Below are positions 36,206 through 42,862 of a stretch of 42,862 nucleotides of DNA, one piece after another. The notes below the pieces were generated by a model, which saw only the letters and a list, made by a program, of their open reading frames with translations, was not told where the DNA came from and searched no databases. Source of the DNA: Campylobacterales bacterium (GTDB taxonomy: Bacteria; Campylobacterota; Campylobacteria; Campylobacterales; Sulfurimonadaceae). Every line of letters begins with the position of its first letter. The stretch's first letter is position 1. The DNA is taken from contig JACUTT010000018.1 of NCBI GenBank assembly GCA_014859655.1, positions 1 to 42,862 on the forward strand, written 5' to 3'. Position numbers and translations under genes: made by a program.

Positions 36206-36631
36206 TTACAATCCGCTTTCAGACCTCCTTAAACAATACTCCCTCATGATCTGCGCATGGTCAAAGACCAGCTTCGCAAAAGGGATCTCCTCACGTGCGT
36301 AGACGATCGCCTCTTGTGCATCATCAAGGCCTCTTGGCTCCCCTTCCGCCTTGCAGACATAAACGACAGAGGCCGTGTGAAAGCGTGGATCGCGTCCGGG
36401 ATCTGAGTAGACGCCCAGAAGATATTCTATGCGCACATCCAGGTCCGTCTCTTCCTTCATCTCACGCACAAGAGCCGTTTCGACGCTCTCGCCTATGTCG
36501 ACAAAACCGCCGGGAATGGCAAGGCCAAAGGGAGGGTTTAGGCGCTCAATGAGGACGATCCCCTTAAACCTGCCCTCTTCATAGAGTTCGATAATGCCGT
36601 CAACGCTGAGATGGGGTGTCTTAATGGCCAT
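36206..36631 (-). CDS. NUDIX hydrolase
   Basis: This 141-residue protein has a complete NUDIX box (GGFVDIGESVETALVREMKEETDL, about 41-64), preceded by a family-typical PPFGLAIP. NUDIX enzymes hydrolyse nucleoside diphosphates linked to another group; an ADP-ribose-type substrate is plausible. ATG 36631 overlaps the upstream gene by 11 nt and has AAAGG 9 nt before it. Confidence 0.9.
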   Translation of the reverse strand: MAIKTPHLSVDGIIELYEEGRFKGIVLIERLNPPFGLAIPGGFVDIGESVETALVREMKEETDLDVRIEYLLGVYSDPGRDPRFHTASVVYVCKAEGEPRGLDDAQEAIVYAREEIPFAKLVFDHAQIMREYCLRRSESGL

Positions 36632-36998
36632 TGTCGCGTACCTTTTGTACCAAAGAAACATAAGCATCTTCGTGCCGGCGGATCATTGCATCGAGGTACT
36701 CAAAATCAAACATTTGTTGCAGATTGAGATGCTCCAGCGTGATTTTGCCTTTGCGTGACAGGTACTCCAAAATAACCCATGCAGAGTAGCAGTCAAGAAG
36801 ATAAGGCAGATGCTCGATGCCCAGAGCGTGTACCTCTTGCATGGGAATGATCTGCAGCATCATCTCTTGAAGCCGTGCGGTCTTAGGCTCGTCATGCCGT
36901 CTTAGGCGCAGATCAAAGGCCTCTCTCAGGGCCTCGATCAAAATTTCATCTGTAGCTTCTTTGCTGACGATCTGATCAGGTTTAAAACTAAGGTGCAT
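36621..36998 (-). CDS. Uncharacterised helical protein (125 aa)
   Basis: I do not recognise this family. The product is helical, has no signal or membrane segment, and contains a hydrophobic core (HALGIEHLPYLLDCYSAWVILEYLSRKGK). ATG 36998 has AAAGGAAA upstream, and the 11-nt overlap with the NUDIX gene indicates one operon. Confidence 0.75.
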   Translation of the reverse strand: MHLSFKPDQIVSKEATDEILIEALREAFDLRLRRHDEPKTARLQEMMLQIIPMQEVHALGIEHLPYLLDCYSAWVILEYLSRKGKITLEHLNLQQMFDFEYLDAMIRRHEDAYVSLVQKVRDNGH

Positions 36999-37063
36999 AG
37001 GTTTCCTTTGCCAATATAAGGAGGAATAGCCCGTATCATACCACTATCAAATAAATAATTATC

Positions 37064-37074
37064 TTAGAGGTGCC
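37064..37074. repeat. Dispersed palindromic repeat, copy F (half)
   Basis: TTAGAGGTGCC, the terminal block of the family only, ends immediately next to the stop codon of the flavoprotein gene. It may be a decayed copy or chance. Confidence 0.4.
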
Positions 37075-38241
37075 TTAGCCTAAGAGCTTTTTTTTCAAAG
37101 CAGCGGCGCAGACAACCGCGCTGCTGAATGCCCACTGGAAGTTGTAGCCGCCTAGTTCACCCGTGACATCGACTACCTCGCCGATAAAGTAGAGGTTTTC
37201 CTGTATTGTGCTCTGCATACTCGAAGCATCGATCTCGCAGGTCTTGACCCCGCCGCGGCAGGCCTCCGCTTTTTTAAGACCGAAATTGCCTGCGGGCGAC
37301 ATACGGTAGGCTTTGAGCGCAGAGAGTTTTTCCCACTCCTGCGGACTTAGTTTCTGCAGGGTCTTGTCCTCGACACCGATGCTTTCCAACAGAAGTTTTG
37401 TCAAACGTTTTGGGAGGTTCAGTTGGGTCGATATCTGTTTCTTTCTCTCTTGCAGCGCCTCGTGAAGCGTACTGTTTGGCAAGAAGTCGAGGCTTACTGG
37501 GCCTTTTTTCCAGTACAAAGAGGCAGAGAGGACTGCGGGACCGCTGATGCCCTTGTGCGCAAAGAGAAGGTCGCCGAAGAGCTTTTTGTGGCCGACGTCT
37601 ACGCTGACATAGGCCGATATCCCGCTGAGCTCCTTCATCCAAAACTGCTCTTTCTGCACCGTCCAGCCGACCAAAACAGGCGCAAAAGCTTCGACACTGT
37701 GTCCCATTTTTTGCGCAAGCTTAAGCCCGATATCGCTTCCGCCGACCTGAGGATAGGCCGGCGAGCCTGTCGCAACAACAAGATGTTTCGCCCTAAACTC
37801 CGCCTTATCTGTCTTGACAATGTAGCTGCCCGATCTGTCCAAAGAGAGGTCACAAATGGCATACGAGAGAAAAAAGTCCGCATCTTTGATCTCTCTTTGC
37901 AAGGCTCCGATCACCTCATCTGCGCTCTTTTGACAAAAATACTGACCTAAAGAACGGATCTTCGGCACTACGCCCTTCTCTTTTAAAAATTCTAAAAGCG
38001 CACTCGGGGTGTATCTCGAGAGCACTGAATCTACAAATGCAGACTCGCCCAGGTAGTTATCCGCGCTCACATCGGTGTTGGTGACATTGCATTTTCCACC
38101 GCCGGATATCTTGATCTTCATTGCGATGCTTGGATTGTGCTCGATAATGGCTATGTTTTTAACCCCGCTTCTATTTAAAGATGAGGCAAGCATCAATCCG
38201 CTGGCACCCGCGCCTAGTATTACAAGATCATATTGCTTAAT
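37075..38241 (-). CDS. NAD(P)/FAD-dependent oxidoreductase (HI0933/BaiN family), apparent ATT start
   Basis: This HI0933-type flavoprotein of 388 residues has the FAD-binding YDLVILGAGASGLMLASSL, the ISGGGKCNVTN motif, and a C-terminal GELGGYNFQWAFSSA segment. The only ATG near the start (38196) falls after the GxGxxG motif and would delete it. Upstream in frame there is no ATG, GTG or TTG before the stop at about 38264. There is, however, an ATT at 38241 exactly 5 nt after AAGGAG, and TATAAT at 38262-38267 leaves a leader of about 14 nt. ATT is therefore the likely start. A point change from ATG or a sequencing error is the alternative. Confidence 0.85.
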   Translation of the reverse strand: MKQYDLVILGAGASGLMLASSLNRSGVKNIAIIEHNPSIAMKIKISGGGKCNVTNTDVSADNYLGESAFVDSVLSRYTPSALLEFLKEKGVVPKIRSLGQYFCQKSADEVIGALQREIKDADFFLSYAICDLSLDRSGSYIVKTDKAEFRAKHLVVATGSPAYPQVGGSDIGLKLAQKMGHSVEAFAPVLVGWTVQKEQFWMKELSGISAYVSVDVGHKKLFGDLLFAHKGISGPAVLSASLYWKKGPVSLDFLPNSTLHEALQERKKQISTQLNLPKRLTKLLLESIGVEDKTLQKLSPQEWEKLSALKAYRMSPAGNFGLKKAEACRGGVKTCEIDASSMQSTIQENLYFIGEVVDVTGELGGYNFQWAFSSAVVCAAALKKKLLG

Positions 38242-38261
38242 GCTCTCTCCTTTTTTATTAA

Positions 38262-38267
38262 ATTATA
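38262..38267 (-). promoter_or_regulatory. Probable -10 box of the BaiN-like gene
   Basis: TATAAT on the minus strand. Its position fixes the transcript start near 38255, which confines the start codon to the ATT region. Confidence 0.6.
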
Positions 38268-38291
38268 ACATAACCTTATTGTCAGCATAAA

Positions 38292-38347
38292 GGGCACCTC
38301 TAAAAACCCCAGTTACCTTCAGCGAGTTGGGGTTTTTAGAGGTGCCC
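38292..38347. repeat. Dispersed palindromic repeat, copy G
   Basis: A complete 56-bp copy. Its outer 20 bp (GGGCACCTCTAAAAACCCCA) are perfectly inverted at the right end, around a TTCAGCGA-type middle. It lies between divergent genes, 84 bp before the cyclic-nucleotide-binding protein gene. Confidence 0.9.
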
Positions 38348-38393
38348 TGAATACTCATTTGCGTCTTTTAATCTCTATTCAAAGCTCACACTG

Positions 38394-38399
38394 TATAAT
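38394..38399 (+). promoter_or_regulatory. Probable -10 box of the cyclic-nucleotide-binding protein gene
   Basis: TATAAT in CTGTATAATAATTC, 32 nt before ATG 38431. Confidence 0.6.
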
Positions 38400-38430
38400 A
38401 ATTCATAAAAAATGCAATTCAGAGGGTGTC

Positions 38431-39117
38431 ATGGCGCTTCCAATCAGTTCAGAAGAGATCTTACTGCCCGAACAGTTTTTACAAGAGGCTGAACTCTACA
38501 TCCGAAAAATCACGGACTACAAGCTCAACAAAATCATCTTGCTTGAAGATAGCGTTATCCCCTCTGTTGTCATCATGAAGTATGACCGGCTTAACAAACT
38601 GCTCTCGACCGGCGGCGGAGTCGATCCCATCAACAAAGACAAACTCAGCCGCGAGATGAGTATGCTGCTCGCTGTTCGTAAAAAGATCCACTTTTTTGAT
38701 GCCTTAAACGATGAAGAGGTCGTCGCGCTGACCAAAGCGTCTGAGTTCATACGTCCCGCCAAGGGTATACATCTCTTTGAGCAGGGTGACTTTGGCCAAG
38801 AGATCTACTATATCGTCAATGGGAAAGTCGATATTTACGGTTATAACGAGCAGGTCCAGAGCGATGATCCTTTTTCACATCTCAACACCCTGCATGAGGG
38901 AATGGTCTTTGGCGAGATCGCGGCTATAACAGGGGACACGCGAACAGCCCGGGCAACTGTTGCCTCGGATGATGCCTTTATCCTAAGCATCACAATGCAC
39001 ACCGAACTCTCCTGCGCCAACACCCTAGCCTTTGTCAAGATGTACAAAAATGTCATCGGCTCACTCGCGGCCAAACTCGTCACCACCAACAACCAGCTCT
39101 ATCCCTTCATCAAATAG
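38431..39117 (+). CDS. Cyclic-nucleotide-binding-domain protein
   Basis: The 228-residue protein has a helical N-terminal region (about 1-85) and a C-terminal CAP_ED-type beta roll (about 90-215; FFDALNDEEVVALTKAS, GIHLFEQGDFGQEIYYIVNGKVDIY, GMVFGEIAAITGDTRTARATV). The phosphate-binding cassette GEIAAITGDTRTAR keeps the Glu and Arg used for cNMP contact. No helix-turn-helix follows, so it is not a CRP-type transcription factor. GAGGG precedes ATG 38431; the ORF opens earlier at 38359, upstream of the promoter. Confidence 0.88.
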   Translation: MALPISSEEILLPEQFLQEAELYIRKITDYKLNKIILLEDSVIPSVVIMKYDRLNKLLSTGGGVDPINKDKLSREMSMLLAVRKKIHFFDALNDEEVVALTKASEFIRPAKGIHLFEQGDFGQEIYYIVNGKVDIYGYNEQVQSDDPFSHLNTLHEGMVFGEIAAITGDTRTARATVASDDAFILSITMHTELSCANTLAFVKMYKNVIGSLAAKLVTTNNQLYPFIK

Positions 39118-39131
39118 AGCTTCTTGTGCGC

Positions 39132-39728
39132 CTATCGCTTTACCAGCCGCAAAGCCAGGAGTCCTGCCAGCACTACCACATAAATCGCCACATTCATACC
39201 AATGACTTTTTGAGACATCATATAGTGCAGGGCGATCAATACACTGGCCAGATAGACCAGCTTATGCCATGAAGCGAACTTTGCAAACAGTTTCTTGTGC
39301 GAGGTGGCTGCCATCATCGTCAAAATAAGAAAGGCACTAGCACCAAAAAGAACAAAGGGGCGCTTGAACATATCGGCATACATCAGTTCAAGACTTCCCT
39401 CATTTTCTGCCAGAAAGAAATAGAGCGAGTGCATCAGCGCATAGGCAAAGGCCCAGAGCCCAAGCAAACGTCTGTACTTCAAAAGATTTATCTTCAGGTA
39501 AGACTTTAGCGGGGTGACGCTCAGGCTAGCAATAAGAAACTGAAGCGCCGTAATTCCGAACAGGTCCGCCATAAACTTCATCGGGTCGTTGGGTAGTTTT
39601 CCCAAAAAACTCCCCCCGTTATGGTAGATAAAAGAGCTGATGCTTCGCGCGTATTCAAACCCCCATGAGAGCTTATAGGCCACATAGAGCAGGGGTAAAA
39701 ATGCTATCGTCCAAATAATTGTTTTCAC
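39132..39728 (-). CDS. msrQ: MsrQ, heme-binding membrane subunit of methionine sulfoxide reductase
   Basis: This ferric-reductase-like membrane protein of 198 residues has about six helices and heme-ligand histidines in YALMHSLYF, ASWHKLVYLA and IALHYMM. It passes quinone-derived electrons to periplasmic MsrP. The start is GTG 39728 with AGGAG 4-5 nt upstream, 12 nt after msrP. Confidence 0.93.
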   Translation of the reverse strand: MKTIIWTIAFLPLLYVAYKLSWGFEYARSISSFIYHNGGSFLGKLPNDPMKFMADLFGITALQFLIASLSVTPLKSYLKINLLKYRRLLGLWAFAYALMHSLYFFLAENEGSLELMYADMFKRPFVLFGASAFLILTMMAATSHKKLFAKFASWHKLVYLASVLIALHYMMSQKVIGMNVAIYVVVLAGLLALRLVKR

Positions 39729-39740
39729 TGTACTCCTGTT

Positions 39741-40703
39741 TTAAAAATGCTTGCGCAGATCCATCCCGGTATACAGATGTGAGACTTCGTCTGCGTATCC
39801 ATTGAAATGCTGCGTCTTTTGCTTAAAGAACTCGCCCAGAGGACGCTCTTTGGCTTGTGACCAGCGCGGATGATCAACGTCGGGATTGACATTGGAATAA
39901 AAACCGTATTCACGCGGATTTACCTCATTCCAGGTGCTGCGTGTCATGCTCGCACTGACATGGATCTTTGTGATGGACTTGATACTTTTAAACCCATACT
40001 TCCACGGAACGACCAGACGGATAGGCGCGCCGTTTTGTTTGGGCAGCGTCTTGCCGTAAAGACCGACGCTCAACAGTGTCAAAGGGTGCATCGCCTCATC
40101 AATACGCAGCCCTTCGACATACGGAAAAGGAATATTACCGAAAAAGCCTTCACTTTTTTGTTCAGGAAACATCTGCGGGTCATATTTGGTCTGAAACTGA
40201 ACAAATTTTGATTGAGAGGTGAGCCCTGCTTTTTTCAGAAGGCAGGAGAGTTCAAACCCAATCCACGGCACAACCATCGACCACCCCTCCACACACCGGA
40301 AACGGTATATCCTCTCCTCAAGAGGATATTTTGCAAGGATCTGTGCCACATCGACTGTCATCGGTTTTTCTACTTCGCCGCTTATCTCTATCGTCCAGGG
40401 TTCGGGTATGAGGGTGTGCGCCAGTTTGGAAGGGCCCTCTTTGGAGAGAGAGAACTCGTAGAAGTTATTGTAGGTCGTGATCTTCTCATACTCTGTCGGC
40501 GAGAGGTCTCTATATGCCTTGTTTGGGGCGAAACTGAGTGCTCTGGGCACATAAGTGGCAGATGCTTTGAGCGAAAAAGGAACCATCGCGCCCGCGCCTG
40601 CTATAGCCGCCATCTTCATCAGACGGCGCCTTTCATTGTATATCTTCTCGTCCGTTACACTCTTTTCACCCAGCTGCCAGGCCTTTGTTTTGATGATATG
40701 CAT
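39741..40703 (-). CDS. msrP: MsrP, molybdenum-dependent methionine sulfoxide reductase
   Basis: This 320-residue Tat-exported enzyme repairs oxidised methionines in periplasmic proteins. The Tat signal has ERRRLMKMAAIAGAGA, with GCTATAGC in the Ala-Ile-Ala codons. The molybdenum ligand is the Cys of RFRCVEGWSMVVPW, and the pterin-binding segments (RLVVPWKYGFKSIKSI) follow. AAGGAG precedes ATG 40703. It forms an operon with msrQ. Confidence 0.95.
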   Translation of the reverse strand: MHIIKTKAWQLGEKSVTDEKIYNERRRLMKMAAIAGAGAMVPFSLKASATYVPRALSFAPNKAYRDLSPTEYEKITTYNNFYEFSLSKEGPSKLAHTLIPEPWTIEISGEVEKPMTVDVAQILAKYPLEERIYRFRCVEGWSMVVPWIGFELSCLLKKAGLTSQSKFVQFQTKYDPQMFPEQKSEGFFGNIPFPYVEGLRIDEAMHPLTLLSVGLYGKTLPKQNGAPIRLVVPWKYGFKSIKSITKIHVSASMTRSTWNEVNPREYGFYSNVNPDVDHPRWSQAKERPLGEFFKQKTQHFNGYADEVSHLYTGMDLRKHF

Positions 40704-40790
40704 TGCGACTCCTTCTTCACCTCATTTTGTCCTTATTCTATCAAATTTGACTCAATCTGATGGAGCGTTTAGCTGTTTGTAAAATTTCGT

Positions 40791-40796
40791 TATAAT
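40791..40796 (+). promoter_or_regulatory. Probable -10 box of the sulfatase gene
   Basis: TATAAT in TTCGTTATAATTGCGC, 26 nt before ATG 40822. Confidence 0.6.
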
Positions 40797-40821
40797 TGCG
40801 CAAAATATTTTTAGGAATCTT

Positions 40822-42780
40822 ATGCGAAAACCTCTTTCAAGCACACAGACCATAATAGCTACTTTACGCGAACTTCTCACTTTTTATTTTATCTTTATTG
40901 CCATCTTTACGGCAGGAAGAGCCCTCTTTTTTATACTCTATTATGACCGTATTGTCGATGCTGATGTCAACCACTGGTACAGTTTTGTGCTGGGCCTGCA
41001 AATGGATACGATCGTCGCATCCATCATCTTGACCGTCCCGGTGCTGCTGCTGTTTAGCCTGCCAAAAATATTTGCTCCCCTGGCACGTCTTTTTATCCGC
41101 ATCTATCTTCTCTTGTTTTTGCTCTTGGCCATTTATATTGAAAATGCAAGTTTTCCCTTTTTAGCAGAGTTTGACGCCCGTCCGAATGATATTTTCATTA
41201 ATTACCTCGCCTACCCCAAAGAGGTTTTAGGCAATATCTGGGCCTCCTACAAACCCGAACTCTTTCTTGCTTTTTTGATGATGGCTATAGCCGGAGGATA
41301 CTACTGGAAGTTGACCCGGCACAGTTTTGAGAATGCTTTTGATGCGCCCTGGTGGTTGCGAGCACTCTTTATTCTTCCCCTGGCTGCGATCTTGTTTATC
41401 GGCATCCGTTCATCACTCGGCCACCGTGCGGCAAATATATCAACAGCAGTCCATACCAACTCGCATCTGGTGAACGAGATCACAAAAAATAGCCTCTACG
41501 CAATCGGATACTCCTATTATTCGCAAAAACAGCACGGCGGAAATATCTCCAACTACGGAAAAATAGATATCAAAGAGGCCTATGAAAGGGTTTCCAAGCA
41601 GCTTCGTATTCCTATAGGGGAGAGTGAACGCCCGTTTAACCGCACACAGCTCACCCATTTTAAAGCCGATAAGCCCAAAAACCTTGTCATCTTCGTGCAA
41701 GAGAGCCTCGGGGCGCAGTTTGTCGGTGAACTTAGCCGCGAGAAGGGGATAACGCCCAATATTGACCGTTTGAGCAAGGAAGCGATCTTTTTTGACAATC
41801 TCTACTCGAACGGAACGCGCAGTGTACGCGGTATTGCAGGCAGTGTCGCCGGGATACTTGCTGTCCCTGGAGAAGGCGTACTCAAGCGCAATAAAGCACA
41901 AAGCGGTTTTTTCACCGTTGCATCGCTGCTAAAGTCGCACGGCTACTACAGTAGTTTTATTTATGGCGGTGAAAGCAATTTTGACAATATGCGAAGCTGG
42001 TTTATGGGCAACGGATTTGATGAATTGATCGATCAGCCAGAGTTCAAGGACCCGGCATTTACAGGTATCTGGGGTGTGTGCGATGAAGATCTTGTCAAAC
42101 GCGCCAATCAGGAGTTCACCAAGCACCACGCACAAAATCAAGCCTTCGTATCGGTGCTGTTCAGTACCACCAATCACACCCCCTTTGATTTTCCTGATGG
42201 ACGGATAGAGTTGCTGGAGGGTGAGCCCAGATGCGGTGTGAAAAATGCGATCAAGTTTGCCGACTATGCTATCGGCGAGCTGATAAACGATGCAAAAAAG
42301 GGTGGCTATTTTGATGATACGGTTTTCATGATCATCTCTGACCACAATGTGCGCACTTACGGCGACGATCTGGTGCCTATCGACATGTTTCAGATCATGG
42401 GGATGATAGTCGGCGGCGGTGTTAAAGCGCAACGTGTCAATAAAAATGCTTCGCAGCCTGATGTGCTTGCAACGGCTCTTGACCTCATCGGGATTGATCT
42501 TGAGTATCCTATCCTGGGAAAATCCATCTTTGAAGACCCCAACAAAGAGGCACTTCTGATGCAGTTTCATGACATGTACGCCCTGCGAAACGGCAATGAG
42601 GTAGCAATAGTTCAGCCAAACAAAGAAGCGCTGACATTTACCTTTACAGACGGAAATATGCATCCAAGTGCCCACAACAGATCCCTTGAACAAGACGCCG
42701 TCTCTTTTGTTCATGTTCTCAACGACATGTACCAAAACCGCTTGTTCAGTTCCAAAGAAGAGACAAAGAAACTGCCTTAA
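40822..42780 (+). CDS. LTA synthase-like membrane sulfatase/phosphotransferase
   Basis: The 652-residue protein has five N-terminal membrane helices (about residues 15-195) and a periplasmic alkaline-phosphatase-superfamily domain (about 285-600). NLVIFVQESLGAQFVG provides the metal Glu, SNGTRSVRG the nucleophile Thr, FIYGGESNFDNMRSWFMGNGF the substrate loop, and ISDHNVRTYG the late metal Asp-His. The family moves phosphoglycerol or phosphoethanolamine onto surface polymers. In a Gram-negative a cyclic-glucan or LPS target is likely, but the substrate is unknown. AGGAA precedes the ATG. Confidence 0.88.
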   Translation: MRKPLSSTQTIIATLRELLTFYFIFIAIFTAGRALFFILYYDRIVDADVNHWYSFVLGLQMDTIVASIILTVPVLLLFSLPKIFAPLARLFIRIYLLLFLLLAIYIENASFPFLAEFDARPNDIFINYLAYPKEVLGNIWASYKPELFLAFLMMAIAGGYYWKLTRHSFENAFDAPWWLRALFILPLAAILFIGIRSSLGHRAANISTAVHTNSHLVNEITKNSLYAIGYSYYSQKQHGGNISNYGKIDIKEAYERVSKQLRIPIGESERPFNRTQLTHFKADKPKNLVIFVQESLGAQFVGELSREKGITPNIDRLSKEAIFFDNLYSNGTRSVRGIAGSVAGILAVPGEGVLKRNKAQSGFFTVASLLKSHGYYSSFIYGGESNFDNMRSWFMGNGFDELIDQPEFKDPAFTGIWGVCDEDLVKRANQEFTKHHAQNQAFVSVLFSTTNHTPFDFPDGRIELLEGEPRCGVKNAIKFADYAIGELINDAKKGGYFDDTVFMIISDHNVRTYGDDLVPIDMFQIMGMIVGGGVKAQRVNKNASQPDVLATALDLIGIDLEYPILGKSIFEDPNKEALLMQFHDMYALRNGNEVAIVQPNKEALTFTFTDGNMHPSAHNRSLEQDAVSFVHVLNDMYQNRLFSSKEETKKLP

Positions 42781-42808
42781 TCGGCAGGCTTGAGTCAATC
42801 ATAAATAT

Positions 42809-42862
42809 GGGCACCTCTAAAAACCCCAACTGCCTTCAGAGGGAAAAAGAGAGATGAGATTG
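42809..42862. repeat. Dispersed palindromic repeat, copy H (left arm, runs off the window)
   Basis: It begins GGGCACCTCTAAAAACCCCA, followed by ACTGCCTTCAG and an AGAGAGATG stretch. The reverse complement of the first 57 bases of the window shows the same order (signature, TTGCCTTCAG, then AGAGAGATG), so both window ends carry closely related copies. Confidence 0.85.

Overview
The window looks like a chromosomal segment of a campylobacterotal (former Epsilonproteobacteria) chemolithotroph of the Sulfurimonas/Sulfuricurvum type. The evidence is the tmRNA tag ANNTNYRPAYAVA, the cheY-prmA-ftsH-psd-like-pssA gene order, the hemN/ferredoxin pair, and -10 boxes (TATAAT, often TGn-extended) without a clear -35. 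Genes are dense, on both strands, and often overlap by 1-14 nt.

Layout. 0-3 kb: a 2H phosphoesterase gene broken by one stop codon, then the overlapping AmmeMemoRadiSam trio. 3-7 kb: panE, two small unknown genes, ssrA (tmRNA), a 266-bp structured repeat, trpA and an Hpt protein. 7-15 kb: panB-ruvB-permease, lgt, a CCG/Fe-S protein with hemN, and serS. 15-23.5 kb is the most unusual part: a decayed gene, a membrane GGDEF protein, a TonB-dependent receptor with a one-base frameshift, a lipoprotein gene split by an in-frame TGA, a sensor kinase, and a response regulator that joins a receiver, an OmpR-type DNA-binding domain and a GGDEF domain. 23.5-33 kb: a TPR membrane protein and a long minus-strand run (PDC-domain membrane protein, hisH, hisA, cheY, prmA, ftsH, psd-like, pssA). 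33-43 kb: waaC-lpxL-type LPS genes, a porin, a NUDIX protein, a BaiN-like flavoprotein with an apparent ATT start, a cyclic-nucleotide-binding protein, msrPQ and an LTA-synthase-like sulfatase.

Three patterns go beyond ordinary annotation. (1) The octamer GCTATAGC occurs 17 times (under one expected), in genes and between them. (2) A family of short palindromes starting GGGCACCTCTAAAAACCCCA occurs about eight times, almost always between genes, and both window ends lie in copies; one relative next to tmRNA is 266 bp long and can fold as a three-way junction. (3) A 20-bp dyad, AATGTCAT-N4-ATGACATT, occurs before the sensor kinase and again at its 3' end just before the response regulator, which makes it a good candidate operator for that regulator.

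Several accessory genes carry a single lesion (thpR, the TonB receptor, the lipoprotein, and probably a small gene at 3.85 kb), while housekeeping genes are intact. Either accessory functions are decaying or the sequence has a few errors; reads would decide.
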